DNA from: Ruminococcus sp. CAG:488
GTDB taxonomy: Bacteria; Bacillota; Clostridia; Oscillospirales; Acutalibacteraceae
Assembly: GCA_000434055.1 (NCBI GenBank)
Contig: HF999610.1
Span: 1 to 57,093 of the forward strand
Direction of reading: 5' to 3'
DNA: 57,093 bases
A program made the position numbers and the translations under genes. Positions 8,410 to 16,380 of the stretch are shown one piece after another. How positions within the stretch are numbered: the first letter of the stretch is position 1; every line of letters begins with the position of its first letter. The notes beneath the pieces were generated by a model. It was not told the origin of the DNA. It made no database searches and saw only the letters and a program-made list of their open reading frames with translations.

Positions 8410-8651
8410 CAAAAGCATTGCTTTCGCAGCAAATCGATGCCGTTCAGTTTGCCATGTGGGAACTGCACCTCTATCTTGACACTCACCCGGACGACATCAG
8501 CGCATTGGCACTATTCAAAAAGTATGAAGAAAAAAACGAAAAGCTCGTTGCCGAATATGAAGAAACCTGCGGGCCGCTTTACTCAAATTCAGACCCCGGC
8601 GTATCATGGCTCAAAAATCCGTGGCCGTGGGACTTAGGGGGTAACAACTGA
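8406..8651 (+). CDS. cotJB: Spore coat protein CotJB
   Basis: 81 residues, overlapping cotJA by four bases and meeting cotJC at a shared base. The pattern of an N-terminal helix with DAVQFAMWELHLYLDTHP, a central LALFKKYEEK helix and a C-terminal PGVSWLKNPWPWD is the CotJB family. In Bacillus the three CotJ proteins are needed together for coat assembly. Nothing is unusual. Confidence 0.92.
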   Translation: MTKALLSQQIDAVQFAMWELHLYLDTHPDDISALALFKKYEEKNEKLVAEYEETCGPLYSNSDPGVSWLKNPWPWDLGGNN

Positions 8652-9247
8652 TGTTTGTTTATGAAAAGAAATTGCAATATCCCGTCAAAATCGCCACACC
8701 CAACGCCAAATACGCAAGTATTATAATTTCACAATACGGCGGTCCGGACGGCGAGTTGGGAGCTTCGCTGAGATATCTCAGCCAGCGTTTTGCTATGCCA
8801 TATCCCGAGCTTAAAGGATTGCTGACGGATATTGGCACAGAGGAGCTCGGTCACCTTGAAATGATCGGAGCGATCGTCCACCAGCTGACAAGGAACCTTT
8901 CGTATGACGAGATCAAACGCGGCGGCTTTGACACCTATTTTGTCGATCACACAACAGGTGTTTATCCGACAGCGGCAAGCGGTTTGCCATGGTCCGCCGC
9001 AGAAATGCAGTCAACAGGCGACACCATTGCCGACCTCATGGAAAACATGGCTGCCGAGCAGAAGGCAAGGCTGACTTATGACAACATTCTTCGCCTTGTT
9101 GACGATCCCGATGTTCGAGATGTAATCAAATTCCTGCGCGAACGAGAAATCGTTCATTTCCAGCGCTTCGGTGAAGGCTTGAGAATCGCAACTGATAAGC
9201 TCAATTCAAAGAATTTCTACGCATTCAATCCGTCGTTTGATAAGTGA
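8651..9247 (+). CDS. cotJC: CotJC, manganese-catalase-like spore coat protein
   Basis: 198 residues, full length for the family. The di-metal ferritin-like four-helix core is visible in GELGASLRYLSQRFAM, the TEELGHLEMIG motif carrying Glu and His ligands, and the later helix EREIVHFQRFGEGL with Glu and His. The family is a manganese-catalase relative located in the spore coat, and catalase activity is assumed rather than shown here. Last gene of cotJABC; a terminator follows at 9271. Confidence 0.93.
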   Translation: MFVYEKKLQYPVKIATPNAKYASIIISQYGGPDGELGASLRYLSQRFAMPYPELKGLLTDIGTEELGHLEMIGAIVHQLTRNLSYDEIKRGGFDTYFVDHTTGVYPTAASGLPWSAAEMQSTGDTIADLMENMAAEQKARLTYDNILRLVDDPDVRDVIKFLREREIVHFQRFGEGLRIATDKLNSKNFYAFNPSFDK

Positions 9248-9270
9248 AAATTGTGTTTTTAATCTAACCG

Positions 9271-9316
9271 TAAGAGAGTGTGGTCTTTTAAAGACTTCCA
9301 CTCTCTTATTTTTGCA
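9271..9316 (+). terminator. Rho-independent terminator of cotJABC
   Basis: TAAGAGAGTG (9271-9280) pairs with CACTCTCTTA (9299-9308), with a further inner pairing GTCTTT/AAAGAC, then TTTTTG. It ends the cotJ operon. Confidence 0.85.
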
Positions 9317-9426
9317 TAAACTGTTTTCACCGACAACTTGCAGAAGAAATAGGCTCAAAAAAGCAAAATATTTAATATTACATATGGTGAATGTTGACGG
9401 AGCTTAAAGATTTTGTTTGAAAGCAC

Positions 9427-9700
9427 TATAAATTGGTAAAAATATCGGCAGATGGGCGGTGCAGGATTGCATGACTGCATAACGTCCGACGGCATCCTGT
9501 ATATCGGACAATATTTCAAATCCACGCCAAGTATTCTTGGAATTGTCCCTACCATGGCTCCCGTTTTGCAAAACACGGTCCCGTCCTCTACAATCCCGCA
9601 ACAGCGGGCAAGGAAATGTAAAGTCCATATCTTGTTTAATTACACAAAACAAAAGCATAGATTATCTCATTGAATTTCAAAAGTAATCTATGCTTTTAAG
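9427..9700 (+). ncRNA. Non-coding stretch dense in small hairpins; candidate structured RNA
   Basis: Between the cotJ terminator and the terminator at 9651 there is no convincing gene. Instead short inverted repeats follow each other: TGCA-TGAC-TGCA (about 9469), GTCCGA/TCGGAC (9484-9509), CCAAG-TATT-CTTGG (9527-9540), a TTTTGCAAAA palindrome (about 9573) and CCCGC-AACA-GCGGG (about 9596-9609). TATAAA at 9427-9432 could be a plus-strand -10, but its -35 is poor. Short frames on both strands cross the region and look like chance. Orientation is uncertain, since hairpins read on both strands. Confidence 0.25.
9651..9697 (-). terminator. Bidirectional-type terminator at the end of the type VII cluster
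   Basis: AAAAGCATAGATTA (9651-9664) and TAATCTATGCTTTT (9684-9697) are a perfect 14-base inverted repeat with A-rich and T-rich flanks. On the minus strand it follows the last cluster gene (stop at 9746) by about 50 bases. It could also stop any plus-strand transcript from the hairpin-rich stretch. Confidence 0.8.
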
Positions 9701-9745
9701 TTTAATTCTCTTCGTTTAATTGTGTAGAACCGTTTTCCTGAAATA

Positions 9746-10030
9746 TTATTTCATTTCCGATTCTTTATAAAACTCATTTTCTAAAAACTCGATAAAATCT
9801 TCACGTTCCGGATTGTTGTATCCTTTAAATACGATATCATTTATATCATCATGGTTAAACAGAAAACATGATTGTGCGCCAATATATCCTTCCGGATAGA
9901 ATACGCCAATATAATCATAGAATTTTTCCGGCTGGTCCTCTGTCGAAACCTTGATACCGGTAATCATGAGCTTCTTTACACCGCCCTTTAGCATGATAAC
10001 GCTTCCGATAGGTAATAAATTTTTAAACAT
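9746..10030 (-). CDS. DUF4176 protein, likely type VII effector partner
   Basis: 94 residues. The opening LLPIGSVIMLKGGVKKLMITG, then YDYIGVFYPEGYIG, FNHDDINDIVFKGY and an acidic C-terminus match the DUF4176 pattern as I know it. The family often sits beside LXG/WXG-type effectors in Firmicutes type VII loci, where small partner proteins help export or protect the producer. The ATG is preceded by AGAGGA. It is the last gene of the cluster, 20 bases after the putative effector, so it is best viewed as that protein's partner (chaperone, targeting factor or immunity protein). Which of these applies cannot be read from sequence. Confidence 0.8.
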   Translation of the reverse strand: MFKNLLPIGSVIMLKGGVKKLMITGIKVSTEDQPEKFYDYIGVFYPEGYIGAQSCFLFNHDDINDIVFKGYNNPEREDFIEFLENEFYKESEMK

Positions 10031-10050
10031 TGTTTTGCATCCTCTCTATT

Positions 10051-11445
10051 CTAGAATATATTTTTAATAGATTGCCAACCGTCCGAAATCTTATTTCCAA
10101 CCCAGCTGCATCCCTCACTTATACCATCAACAGCCATAGCTCCTATCATACCTGTTCCGGCAACAGCCGATGCGCCTACTCTGAGCACCGCATTATTCTC
10201 CGGGTTATCAGCATAATCTGCAAGAAACTTTGTATTTTTTACATATTCTGATGAATATCTATGTGAAGTCGCAAAGTCAACACCTTTTGTGTCGGCAAAA
10301 TTCACTATTCCGTCGCTGATTGCATCGGCACTGTCGGATAATCCAATAACATCACTTACTCCAAAGGTCAAACCGCTTACAACAGATGTTAATCCGTGCA
10401 CAGATCCCGAAATCCCGATTTCGGCAAAATCTCGTGAATCTACGAATCCATCGGCAGAAACTTCTCCATACTTGTTTACCGCACCGATTCCGGTATCCGC
10501 AACAACTCCCAAGACGGAGGTTACTGTTGACACTTTGTCGAGTTTTGGTGCATTTTTTGCAGCTACACCCCATTGATATTTGGCGTGTATATCTCTGCTC
10601 AAAACCTTCTGCCCCCATTTCAAATTTGCTATTGACTGTGATACATCGGATGCCGATGATGTATTCTTCAGTATAGCAGATATTTTTTCATATCCCTTAG
10701 AATTTTTATCTGTTAGTATCTTAAAACTGTTGATAGCACTGCCTGTGAGTCCGCTTAAGCTTCCTACCAAAGATACTCCACCGACTATTGCTTGATATTT
10801 TTTTCCAAAGCGAGCCGCATCCATTGTCTTTAATGATTTTTCCAAATATTTATACACTCCATCCCACATTGAAGTCGAGCTTTTTACTATCTTAAGTCCG
10901 CCTGAAATTCTGTCTGAAGTGTCGTTATAATCGGCATTATAAAAAGTATATAATGATGCAATATAAGACAATGCCGATGATGTTAATTTTAAATCATTTG
11001 AGGCTTCTTTGTCTTCAATAAGTTTGGACAAAGCCTTTAAGATTTTTGATTCGCCCTTAATAGAATCCTCTATCCACTCTTTTTCTGATTTAGTTTTTAA
11101 CAATTTGCTTAGGAAATTCTCCCCGACTGCCTTGGAGGCATCCGGATTTGGAAAATCTGCCGTTGAATCAGCCAATTTTTTGATTTGCATGTCGGCTTTC
11201 TTGTATTCAATCGCGCATTTTTCAACCACATTTTTCAGGTTGCCTATTCTCGACTCGGCCTGCCTTAAATCTGAGTATACACGGTCAAGACGGGACGAAA
11301 TGCCGTTAGTGCCTCTGATCCTTCCGTCAATTTGTCTGCCTACGGACCGTATTCGGCTGCGCTGAGAGGAAACGACAGTCTTTGCCGAATCTGCCAAGGA
11401 ACCCGAGCCAATGACCGTAGAAACATTTATTTTAATTACACTCAT
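10051..11445 (-). CDS. Putative type VII secreted effector with LXG/WXG-like helical N-terminus
   Basis: 464 residues without signal peptide. Residues 1-115 are predicted helical coiled coil rich in Ser, Arg, Lys and Leu, opening MSVIKINVST, as in LXG-like or large WXG-like secreted proteins; no exact LXG motif is claimed. The C-terminal half contains several Gly/Ala/Ser-rich hydrophobic segments (around SLVGSLSGLTGSAIN, SVLGVVADTGIGAV, GLTSVVSGLTFGVSDVIGL and ASAVAGTGMIGAMAVDG) that could insert in membranes. It is followed by DUF4176 and preceded by FHA and WXG100 genes, which supports an export role. No catalytic motif is visible. The AGGTGA site before the ATG lies in the previous gene's 3' end. 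An anti-bacterial toxin or a structural secreted protein are both open. Confidence 0.55.
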   Translation of the reverse strand: MSVIKINVSTVIGSGSLADSAKTVVSSQRSRIRSVGRQIDGRIRGTNGISSRLDRVYSDLRQAESRIGNLKNVVEKCAIEYKKADMQIKKLADSTADFPNPDASKAVGENFLSKLLKTKSEKEWIEDSIKGESKILKALSKLIEDKEASNDLKLTSSALSYIASLYTFYNADYNDTSDRISGGLKIVKSSTSMWDGVYKYLEKSLKTMDAARFGKKYQAIVGGVSLVGSLSGLTGSAINSFKILTDKNSKGYEKISAILKNTSSASDVSQSIANLKWGQKVLSRDIHAKYQWGVAAKNAPKLDKVSTVTSVLGVVADTGIGAVNKYGEVSADGFVDSRDFAEIGISGSVHGLTSVVSGLTFGVSDVIGLSDSADAISDGIVNFADTKGVDFATSHRYSSEYVKNTKFLADYADNPENNAVLRVGASAVAGTGMIGAMAVDGISEGCSWVGNKISDGWQSIKNIF

Positions 11446-11454
11446 ATATTTTTA

Positions 11455-11730
11455 TCACCTCGGCGTTCCGCAGTGAGGACATACCGTTAAAGAGGCATCG
11501 TACTCACCGGCACAGTTTCTGCAATATGTAACATTTCCGGAATTTCCGCCGTAATAATTCTGTCCCGATTGATTGCCGTAGTACATCTGATTATTTCCCA
11601 TGCAGTTATCCGTTCGGGATGATTTTGATTTTACCAATCGCAAAACGATACCTGCTATGGCAACCGCCAAAATCAAAGTCTGCAAAACTATTTCGACAAT
11701 AATTGCAACATAAATTTTATCTGTAATCAT
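11455..11730 (-). CDS. Small membrane protein with C-terminal zinc ribbon
   Basis: 91 residues: one membrane helix (about 7-30), a Gly/Asn/Tyr/Gln-rich linker, and a C-terminal zinc ribbon with CRNC and CPHC knuckles. The topology is probably outside-short, cytoplasmic ribbon. Families of this build in Firmicutes are often tagged only as zinc-ribbon proteins. It has AGGAGG before its ATG and lies between the FHA gene and the putative effector. Two other cluster proteins carry a similar ribbon, which suggests a shared partner or an anchor role. Function unknown. Confidence 0.6.
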   Translation of the reverse strand: MITDKIYVAIIVEIVLQTLILAVAIAGIVLRLVKSKSSRTDNCMGNNQMYYGNQSGQNYYGGNSGNVTYCRNCAGEYDASLTVCPHCGTPR

Positions 11731-11740
11731 TTTTTACCTC

Positions 11741-12787
11741 CTATTCCGAAAAGAAAACAAATTCTTCATTGGCAAACTTCAGTATTGCTCCGTTGAAAAG
11801 TTCAATTTGAGTTTCCGGCATGATCTCCTGCCCGTTAAAGAATGTTTTGTTCGTTGATTTTTTGTCAACTACAAAAAAATGATTATTATAATTCAATATT
11901 TCTGCGTGCTGCCTGCTGACGGCCGTGTTTCCTTTTATACAATAATCACTGTATCTGTCATCTTTTCCGATCATAAACACCGTTTTGTCAATAGAAATCT
12001 TTTCTCCTGTATTTCGTCTCAGCAAATATGCCCTTGACCCAACGGCTGATTGAACGGGTGTTCGTCTTTCAACCTGCGGAATACTTGACTTGCCTGCAGC
12101 GGGGTTAAACATCGATGCTTCACGCTTTTGCCCGATAGTAATTTTCGCTCCGCATTGATTGCAATAATTGGTTCCCGAAGCCACGACATTATTGCACCTT
12201 GGACAAATAACCTTGCTTTGCATCTCAACATCAAACGGAGCAGATATTTGTTTAATAAATTCCTCAAGTCTGAATATTGAAAAATTAATTCCCTCATTAA
12301 GTATTCCGATAAATTCTCTTACATAGCTGTTATCTTCATAAGGGGGATAATTCGCAAGGCTTATCATCTCCATAAGCATACTTTTCAGGTCAGTCTGTGT
12401 ATCGAACGATTGAACGGGGATATAGATAAAATACACTTTCCTTGTGGACGGATTTACCATCACTCTGTTTAAATCCATCAACACATAATCAGAATTGAGA
12501 TATGCCGTATTCATCTCACGAATATTTGACAGAATCCCGTCAATTATTTTTGCAAAAAGATCCTTTGTCAAGGGGCTTTTCAAAATTCCTCTTAATGTTG
12601 TGTAACCGGAAACATCATAAACCAGCTTAATACATTTTCTCTTTTTTATCACATCAAAGTGCATCAATCCGCTGACCTGTCCGCTGTTAATGGCATAAAT
12701 CTCCCGCTCGTTCACCTGCTGATCGTTCTTGATTTTTATAACAAGCTGGGCGGTTTGGGATTGCTTTGTAATGTTACCGAGACTCAT
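11741..12787 (-). CDS. DUF6382-zinc ribbon-FHA protein (type VII module)
   Basis: 348 residues from the ATG at 12787; the frame extends further but would enter the upstream gene, whose stop is at 12792. Residues 1-175 look like DUF6382, with the core YLNSDYVLMDLNRVMVNP that resembles a kinase-like fold's catalytic-loop region but lacks HRD. A zinc ribbon CPRC/CNQC follows at about 194-212. The C-terminus (about 255-348) is an FHA domain with IGK, SRQHA and STNKTFFNG, the phosphothreonine-binding residues. It likely reads the phosphorylation state of a cluster protein. DUF6382 could take the place of EssB, which is otherwise missing; that is inference. Confidence 0.8.
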   Translation of the reverse strand: MSLGNITKQSQTAQLVIKIKNDQQVNEREIYAINSGQVSGLMHFDVIKKRKCIKLVYDVSGYTTLRGILKSPLTKDLFAKIIDGILSNIREMNTAYLNSDYVLMDLNRVMVNPSTRKVYFIYIPVQSFDTQTDLKSMLMEMISLANYPPYEDNSYVREFIGILNEGINFSIFRLEEFIKQISAPFDVEMQSKVICPRCNNVVASGTNYCNQCGAKITIGQKREASMFNPAAGKSSIPQVERRTPVQSAVGSRAYLLRRNTGEKISIDKTVFMIGKDDRYSDYCIKGNTAVSRQHAEILNYNNHFFVVDKKSTNKTFFNGQEIMPETQIELFNGAILKFANEEFVFFSE

Positions 12788-12791
12788 ATCT

Positions 12792-13268
12792 TTACCTTCT
12801 CGCCGCCTGAAGTTCAGAATAACATTTATTATATTTTCTCTGTGCGTCAAGGATTTGTTTGTTCAAAATCAATTGCTGTTTACGAAATTTATTTAATTCG
12901 TTCTGATCCGTAATATATCGCATTTGTTCATTCAGTCTTTTTCTTCTTTTTATTAAATTATCAAGAGTTGCTTTTGCAGCGTTCAATGCGTTCTGCGCAG
13001 CTCGAATACGGGCCAATTCCTGATTCCTTATATTTTTCGCACTTGTCCTGACGGCGTTTCCTACGGAATTCAGCTCATTCATTGCACCGTTAATAAGCTT
13101 GATAATACTGTTTATCTCAGAGATAATTGAAGGGACCTCAGAGCTTTGATAATTGTTCAATATGTTACTCTTATATGAATTGAGCAGATTCAGAGCTCTG
13201 TTCAGTTCACTCGAACATGAAGAAAGATTTGCCGCCTGAGCATTTGCTCTCGACACATCCATTGCCAT
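12792..13268 (-). CDS. Coiled-coil secreted-type protein of the type VII module
   Basis: 158 residues from the ATG at 13268, nine bases after GGAG; an upstream in-frame start at 13283 lacks a ribosome site. It is almost entirely helical: an N-terminal half with regularly placed Leu, Ile and Asn, then a long basic coiled coil (about 85-150, RIRAAQNALNAAKATLDNLI). There is no signal peptide or membrane helix. Size and composition resemble small LXG-associated or WXG-like helical proteins (for example DUF5082-type). It lies between the tailed WXG100 gene and the DUF6382-FHA gene, so it is likely an export partner or substrate. Confidence 0.6.
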   Translation of the reverse strand: MAMDVSRANAQAANLSSCSSELNRALNLLNSYKSNILNNYQSSEVPSIISEINSIIKLINGAMNELNSVGNAVRTSAKNIRNQELARIRAAQNALNAAKATLDNLIKRRKRLNEQMRYITDQNELNKFRKQQLILNKQILDAQRKYNKCYSELQAARR

Positions 13269-13306
13269 AATAACACACTCCAAAAATAGTTATATTATCG
13301 GGTAAT

Positions 13307-13330
13307 CGGCAGGCAAATATTTGCCTACCG
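13307..13330 (-). repeat. Intercistronic hairpin after the tailed WXG100 gene
   Basis: AGGCAAATATTTGCCT (13311-13326) is a perfect palindrome, and flanking CGG and CCG lengthen the stem with one mismatch. No T-run follows on the minus strand. A possible weak promoter, TTGCCT-16-TATAAC, overlaps it (minus strand, about 13290-13317). It is likely an mRNA-stabilising or attenuating element between the WXG100 and coiled-coil genes. Confidence 0.5.
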
Positions 13331-13430
13331 TCCCGTACATTATTTCGATACAGCAGCTTCGTCATTAAGCAAATTTAAAACTTAATTAACTTTGTCAAAC
13401 CGACCGGTTGCGCCAATAAGATGCAAGAAA

Positions 13431-13985
13431 TTACCATGCTCCTCCGCCGCTGCCATTGCTGTTATTAGAATTGGAAGAACCTCTAAATCCTCCGCCGCCA
13501 CCGCTTCCGAAAGCGGAGCGACCTCCCATTCCGCTGGCACCGGATGAGCTTGAACCGAATGATCTTGACGAGCCTGCTCCGCCTGAAGATCCGCCGCCAC
13601 CGGATGAGCTTGAACCGAATGATCCTGTAGCGCCTGCTCCGCCAAAAGATCCGCCGCCACCGCTACCTCCGGCATCATTGTAATTACCCTTAAGAGCTCC
13701 TGCTTTTTTCTGAGCAACATTACGGACTACATCATAAACCTTAGCGGTCTTTTCGAGATATGAAGCGTATTGCAAAATCTCTTTCATCATCTTTTTAAAG
13801 TCATCATCAAATTCATGAACCTTTTTTTGGAAAGCAACATTATCCTCACCGACCCATGAACCGGACAAGCTGTCTGCTGTAGCCAAAAGAGAACTGTAAT
13901 TAAACTGATAATCTTCAGCGATTGCTTTTATTTCGTTTGCCCAATTTCTGAGTTTATCAGCATCAACTCTTATTGATCTTGCCAT
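13431..13985 (-). CDS. WXG100 protein with long Gly/Ser-rich C-terminal tail
   Basis: 184 residues. Residues 1-103 are a normal WXG100 helical hairpin with W44-V45-G46 at the turn and HEFDDDF and LQYASYLEKTAKVYD in the second helix. This part is clearly paralogous to the protein at 16710-17024, and both end in ALKGNY. Where the paralogue stops, this one continues with about 81 residues almost wholly of Gly, Ser, Ala and Phe, ending GGGAW. WXG100 proteins are usually about 100 residues, exported as dimers by EssC. A flexible low-complexity tail is unusual and would be exported with it; an adhesive, spacer or wall-crossing role is speculation. Confidence 0.85.
   Translation of the reverse strand: MARSIRVDADKLRNWANEIKAIAEDYQFNYSSLLATADSLSGSWVGEDNVAFQKKVHEFDDDFKKMMKEILQYASYLEKTAKVYDVVRNVAQKKAGALKGNYNDAGGSGGGGSFGGAGATGSFGSSSSGGGGSSGGAGSSRSFGSSSSGASGMGGRSAFGSGGGGGFRGSSNSNNSNGSGGGAW
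13539..13658. repeat. 60-bp tandem repeat in the Gly/Ser tail
   Basis: Two adjacent copies (13539-13598 and 13599-13658) are near-identical and encode a 20-residue unit containing SFGSSSSG and GGAG. This shows recent expansion of the tail by duplication, so tail length probably varies between strains. Confidence 0.8.
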
Positions 13986-14000
13986 TTCATCATCCCACCT

Positions 14001-16313
14001 TTAATATACTAATACAGAGCATCTTGAGCTGTATTTTCCGTCCGAAGTAGATACTATTATCGTTGCGTTGCCTTCCGAAACAGCTTTGACATTACCGTTA
14101 GAATCAACCGTTGCAACATTCGGATTTTCTGAACTGAATCTCAAATCAGAGAATTCATATTCCTGAGGCACGGCTTCAATAGTAATCTTCTCGCTTTCTC
14201 CGACAGCCAAGCCCAATGCAAAATCAGCAATATCTATCATATCACTCTTTTCAAAATTATAGCCTGTCGTAGTTTCTTCCTCGTCGTCTTTAATTTCAAC
14301 CTCGTTATATTTTCTTGTACAAGCGCTTACTTCTTTTCCGTCCTCATAATGCTTATTCCATAAGGGTTTATCACCTGAGCCCCAAATTTCAAAAGACATC
14401 TTGCCTGTAAGCTTTATAACCAAACAAGTGGAAGATAACTCTATCGAAAGAATCTTATACGCCGACAAATCCAAACAATTTTCAATTTTCAACGAAACTT
14501 CTCCGATTTCTTCCAATGAAACGGTTTTTCCGTCGGTTGCTTTTGCTAATTCATCGGCGGAATCTTCACTTGCACCTTTTATAACCTCCTGCGAGAAAAG
14601 ATGTCTTTGTGAATCCGTAAGTGTCGATTTAAGAGAAGCCGTGAATCCAAATCCGAAGCTTGCGCCGAATCCAAGTGCTTCAACGCCCAAAACATTAGCG
14701 GCAACACCTGCATAGAGAGTAAGTTCTGCCTTTCCGGTCACTTTCATGCTCTCTTCTTGAGAGTGATCGTTAATTGATCTCAGATTCTTATTTGAATACT
14801 CAAGACCCTTTGCATCCTTTGTAACAAGGCTCAATTCAATTGATCCTTCTATAGTCAGATTGATTTTAACATCAAAGCTGATTGAAGCAACACCTATGCT
14901 TGTCAAATCTACACTGCAAATTTTGATTGAAGTATGTCCCTTCGACCTGTTTGAAGCTGTTCTGACTGCATGACTGAACTTGCTGATATTCAAGCCGCTG
15001 GCATTTTTCATCGTAGAAAAATCACCCGAGTATGTAAGTAAATCTGTATCCACAAAGGCAACTTTTGCCGTTTTTTTCTCTTCAAGCTCATAGCCGAGAA
15101 CACATTTTGCATACTTAACCTTAAACCAACTGATATCAATATCATTTTCAGCCTTAACATTTTTCAATGTGTACTGCGAACTTACAGAAACATTCTCTTT
15201 TTCTCCGAATTTGGCAGAGATGCCAAAGCCTATACTCTTGCCGTTATCGCCAACCGTTAAGTTAACTGCAACATTATCGATTTCAAATTTTCTGGTGAAA
15301 TCCACGCCCGTGTTTTTCGCTTCCGAACCCGAAACATCCGTTCCGATATATCCAACCTCCGGCTTCTCGTACGAATTCATGTTGCTGTTGCCTTCCCCTT
15401 CAGAAAGAACAACTCCGTCTCCACAGGTTATAACAGCCTTTTTAAAGTTAACATCTGTTGTTCCGGATTCATGGAGCTCCTGAATCGTGGTTTCAAGATC
15501 CGGCTTTTTGGAATCGTTTTTAATAATATAATAGTTTCCGTCGTCAATTACGGATTTGGCGGTATATGCCGTCGCCGACTTATTCGCAGTTGCAGGAAGA
15601 ATATAATTATCTCCCTCTTTAATCGTACCGCCATTTGACGTTCCGCCTGTCATTTTGTTTGATTCGTCACCGGTTGTTACAGAACTGTCAAGCTGCTTCA
15701 TTGCTGCTTTTGATATTGCAACCGTGCCGTCACTTCCGTAAACAATATCATCCGCTTTAAGACCTGTAAGGTTAACGGTTTTATCTCCGAAGGTTGCCTC
15801 GGACTTAGACTTTTTATCCGTAGGAGTAGCCCAAAGCTTTACGGAAGCCTTTATCGACTCTCGTGCTTCTTCGTCGGTAACAGTTTTATCAACATCGGAT
15901 GTGCCCTTATACTTATATTTAATATAGCTCTTTGATGTTGCTGTTTTTGCTATCTCTTTTTCACTCTTATTCTCAATGTTTTCCTGACCTACAGCATTGA
16001 TGAGTGTTTTTGCAACAAAGCCCTTGGTCAGATTCTTCTCGAGGTCAATACTTGAACCGTCAATAACATTCCATTCAAAACATGCTTGAATTGTATCAAA
16101 ATATTTATTATCTTTGTTTATTCCCGAAACGTGCGGATCTTTGGATGTATACGAATACATGCCAAAAGCATTCGCGAGTTCTGATAAATATTCGCCTACA
16201 TTCAAGGAAACCGTTTTGTCCTTCGTGCCTGAGCACGAAGCGAACATTGTAATAATTCCGGTAAGCATAACAATCGACATAAATGCCGACAATATTCTTT
16301 TATACAGCTTCAT
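14001..16313 (-). CDS. Large lipoprotein with C-terminal Ig-like (BIG2) domain
   Basis: 770 residues. A basic, hydrophobic signal ends in the lipobox FASC with Cys27 as the lipid-modified residue. The next part (DTIQACFEWNVIDG, LTKGFVAKTLINAVG) resembles a degenerate S-layer-homology-type unit. The large middle is beta-rich and Lys/Ser-rich with no family I recognise. The last about 70 residues (VATVDSNGNVKAVSEGNATIIVST) are a BIG2 Ig-like domain. It should be tethered to the outer face of the membrane. It sits between the paired WXG100 genes and the tailed WXG100, so it may be an external part or receptor of the secretion machine. Its ribosome site AAAAAGGAGGAG follows a strong hairpin. Confidence 0.75.
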   Translation of the reverse strand: MKLYKRILSAFMSIVMLTGIITMFASCSGTKDKTVSLNVGEYLSELANAFGMYSYTSKDPHVSGINKDNKYFDTIQACFEWNVIDGSSIDLEKNLTKGFVAKTLINAVGQENIENKSEKEIAKTATSKSYIKYKYKGTSDVDKTVTDEEARESIKASVKLWATPTDKKSKSEATFGDKTVNLTGLKADDIVYGSDGTVAISKAAMKQLDSSVTTGDESNKMTGGTSNGGTIKEGDNYILPATANKSATAYTAKSVIDDGNYYIIKNDSKKPDLETTIQELHESGTTDVNFKKAVITCGDGVVLSEGEGNSNMNSYEKPEVGYIGTDVSGSEAKNTGVDFTRKFEIDNVAVNLTVGDNGKSIGFGISAKFGEKENVSVSSQYTLKNVKAENDIDISWFKVKYAKCVLGYELEEKKTAKVAFVDTDLLTYSGDFSTMKNASGLNISKFSHAVRTASNRSKGHTSIKICSVDLTSIGVASISFDVKINLTIEGSIELSLVTKDAKGLEYSNKNLRSINDHSQEESMKVTGKAELTLYAGVAANVLGVEALGFGASFGFGFTASLKSTLTDSQRHLFSQEVIKGASEDSADELAKATDGKTVSLEEIGEVSLKIENCLDLSAYKILSIELSSTCLVIKLTGKMSFEIWGSGDKPLWNKHYEDGKEVSACTRKYNEVEIKDDEEETTTGYNFEKSDMIDIADFALGLAVGESEKITIEAVPQEYEFSDLRFSSENPNVATVDSNGNVKAVSEGNATIIVSTSDGKYSSRCSVLVY

Positions 16314-16332
16314 TTTGATACTCCTCCTTTTT

Positions 16333-16371
16333 ATATTTGCTGTAGATTGACTGCAAATCTACAGCAAATAT
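16333..16371 (-). repeat. Strong intercistronic hairpin after the WXG100 pair
   Basis: ATATTTGCTGTAGATT (16333-16348) and AATCTACAGCAAATAT (16356-16371) form a perfect 16-bp stem with a 7-base loop, between the stop of the WXG100 gene and the ribosome site of the lipoprotein gene. No T-run follows on the minus strand, so it looks like an mRNA 3'-end stabiliser or partial terminator that lets the WXG100 message exceed downstream genes. Confidence 0.7.
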
Positions 16372-16380
16372 ATTTTACAA

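Noticed and set aside
9404..9658. Short frames on both strands (also 9452-9673) in the hairpin-rich stretch
   Set aside because: No good ribosome site, odd composition and overlapping opposite frames; could be a decayed element but not a supported gene.
13456..13683. Plus-strand proline-rich frame of 75 codons
   Set aside because: It is the exact antisense of the Gly/Ser-coding repeat of the tailed WXG100 gene; composition follows from that, with no ribosome site.
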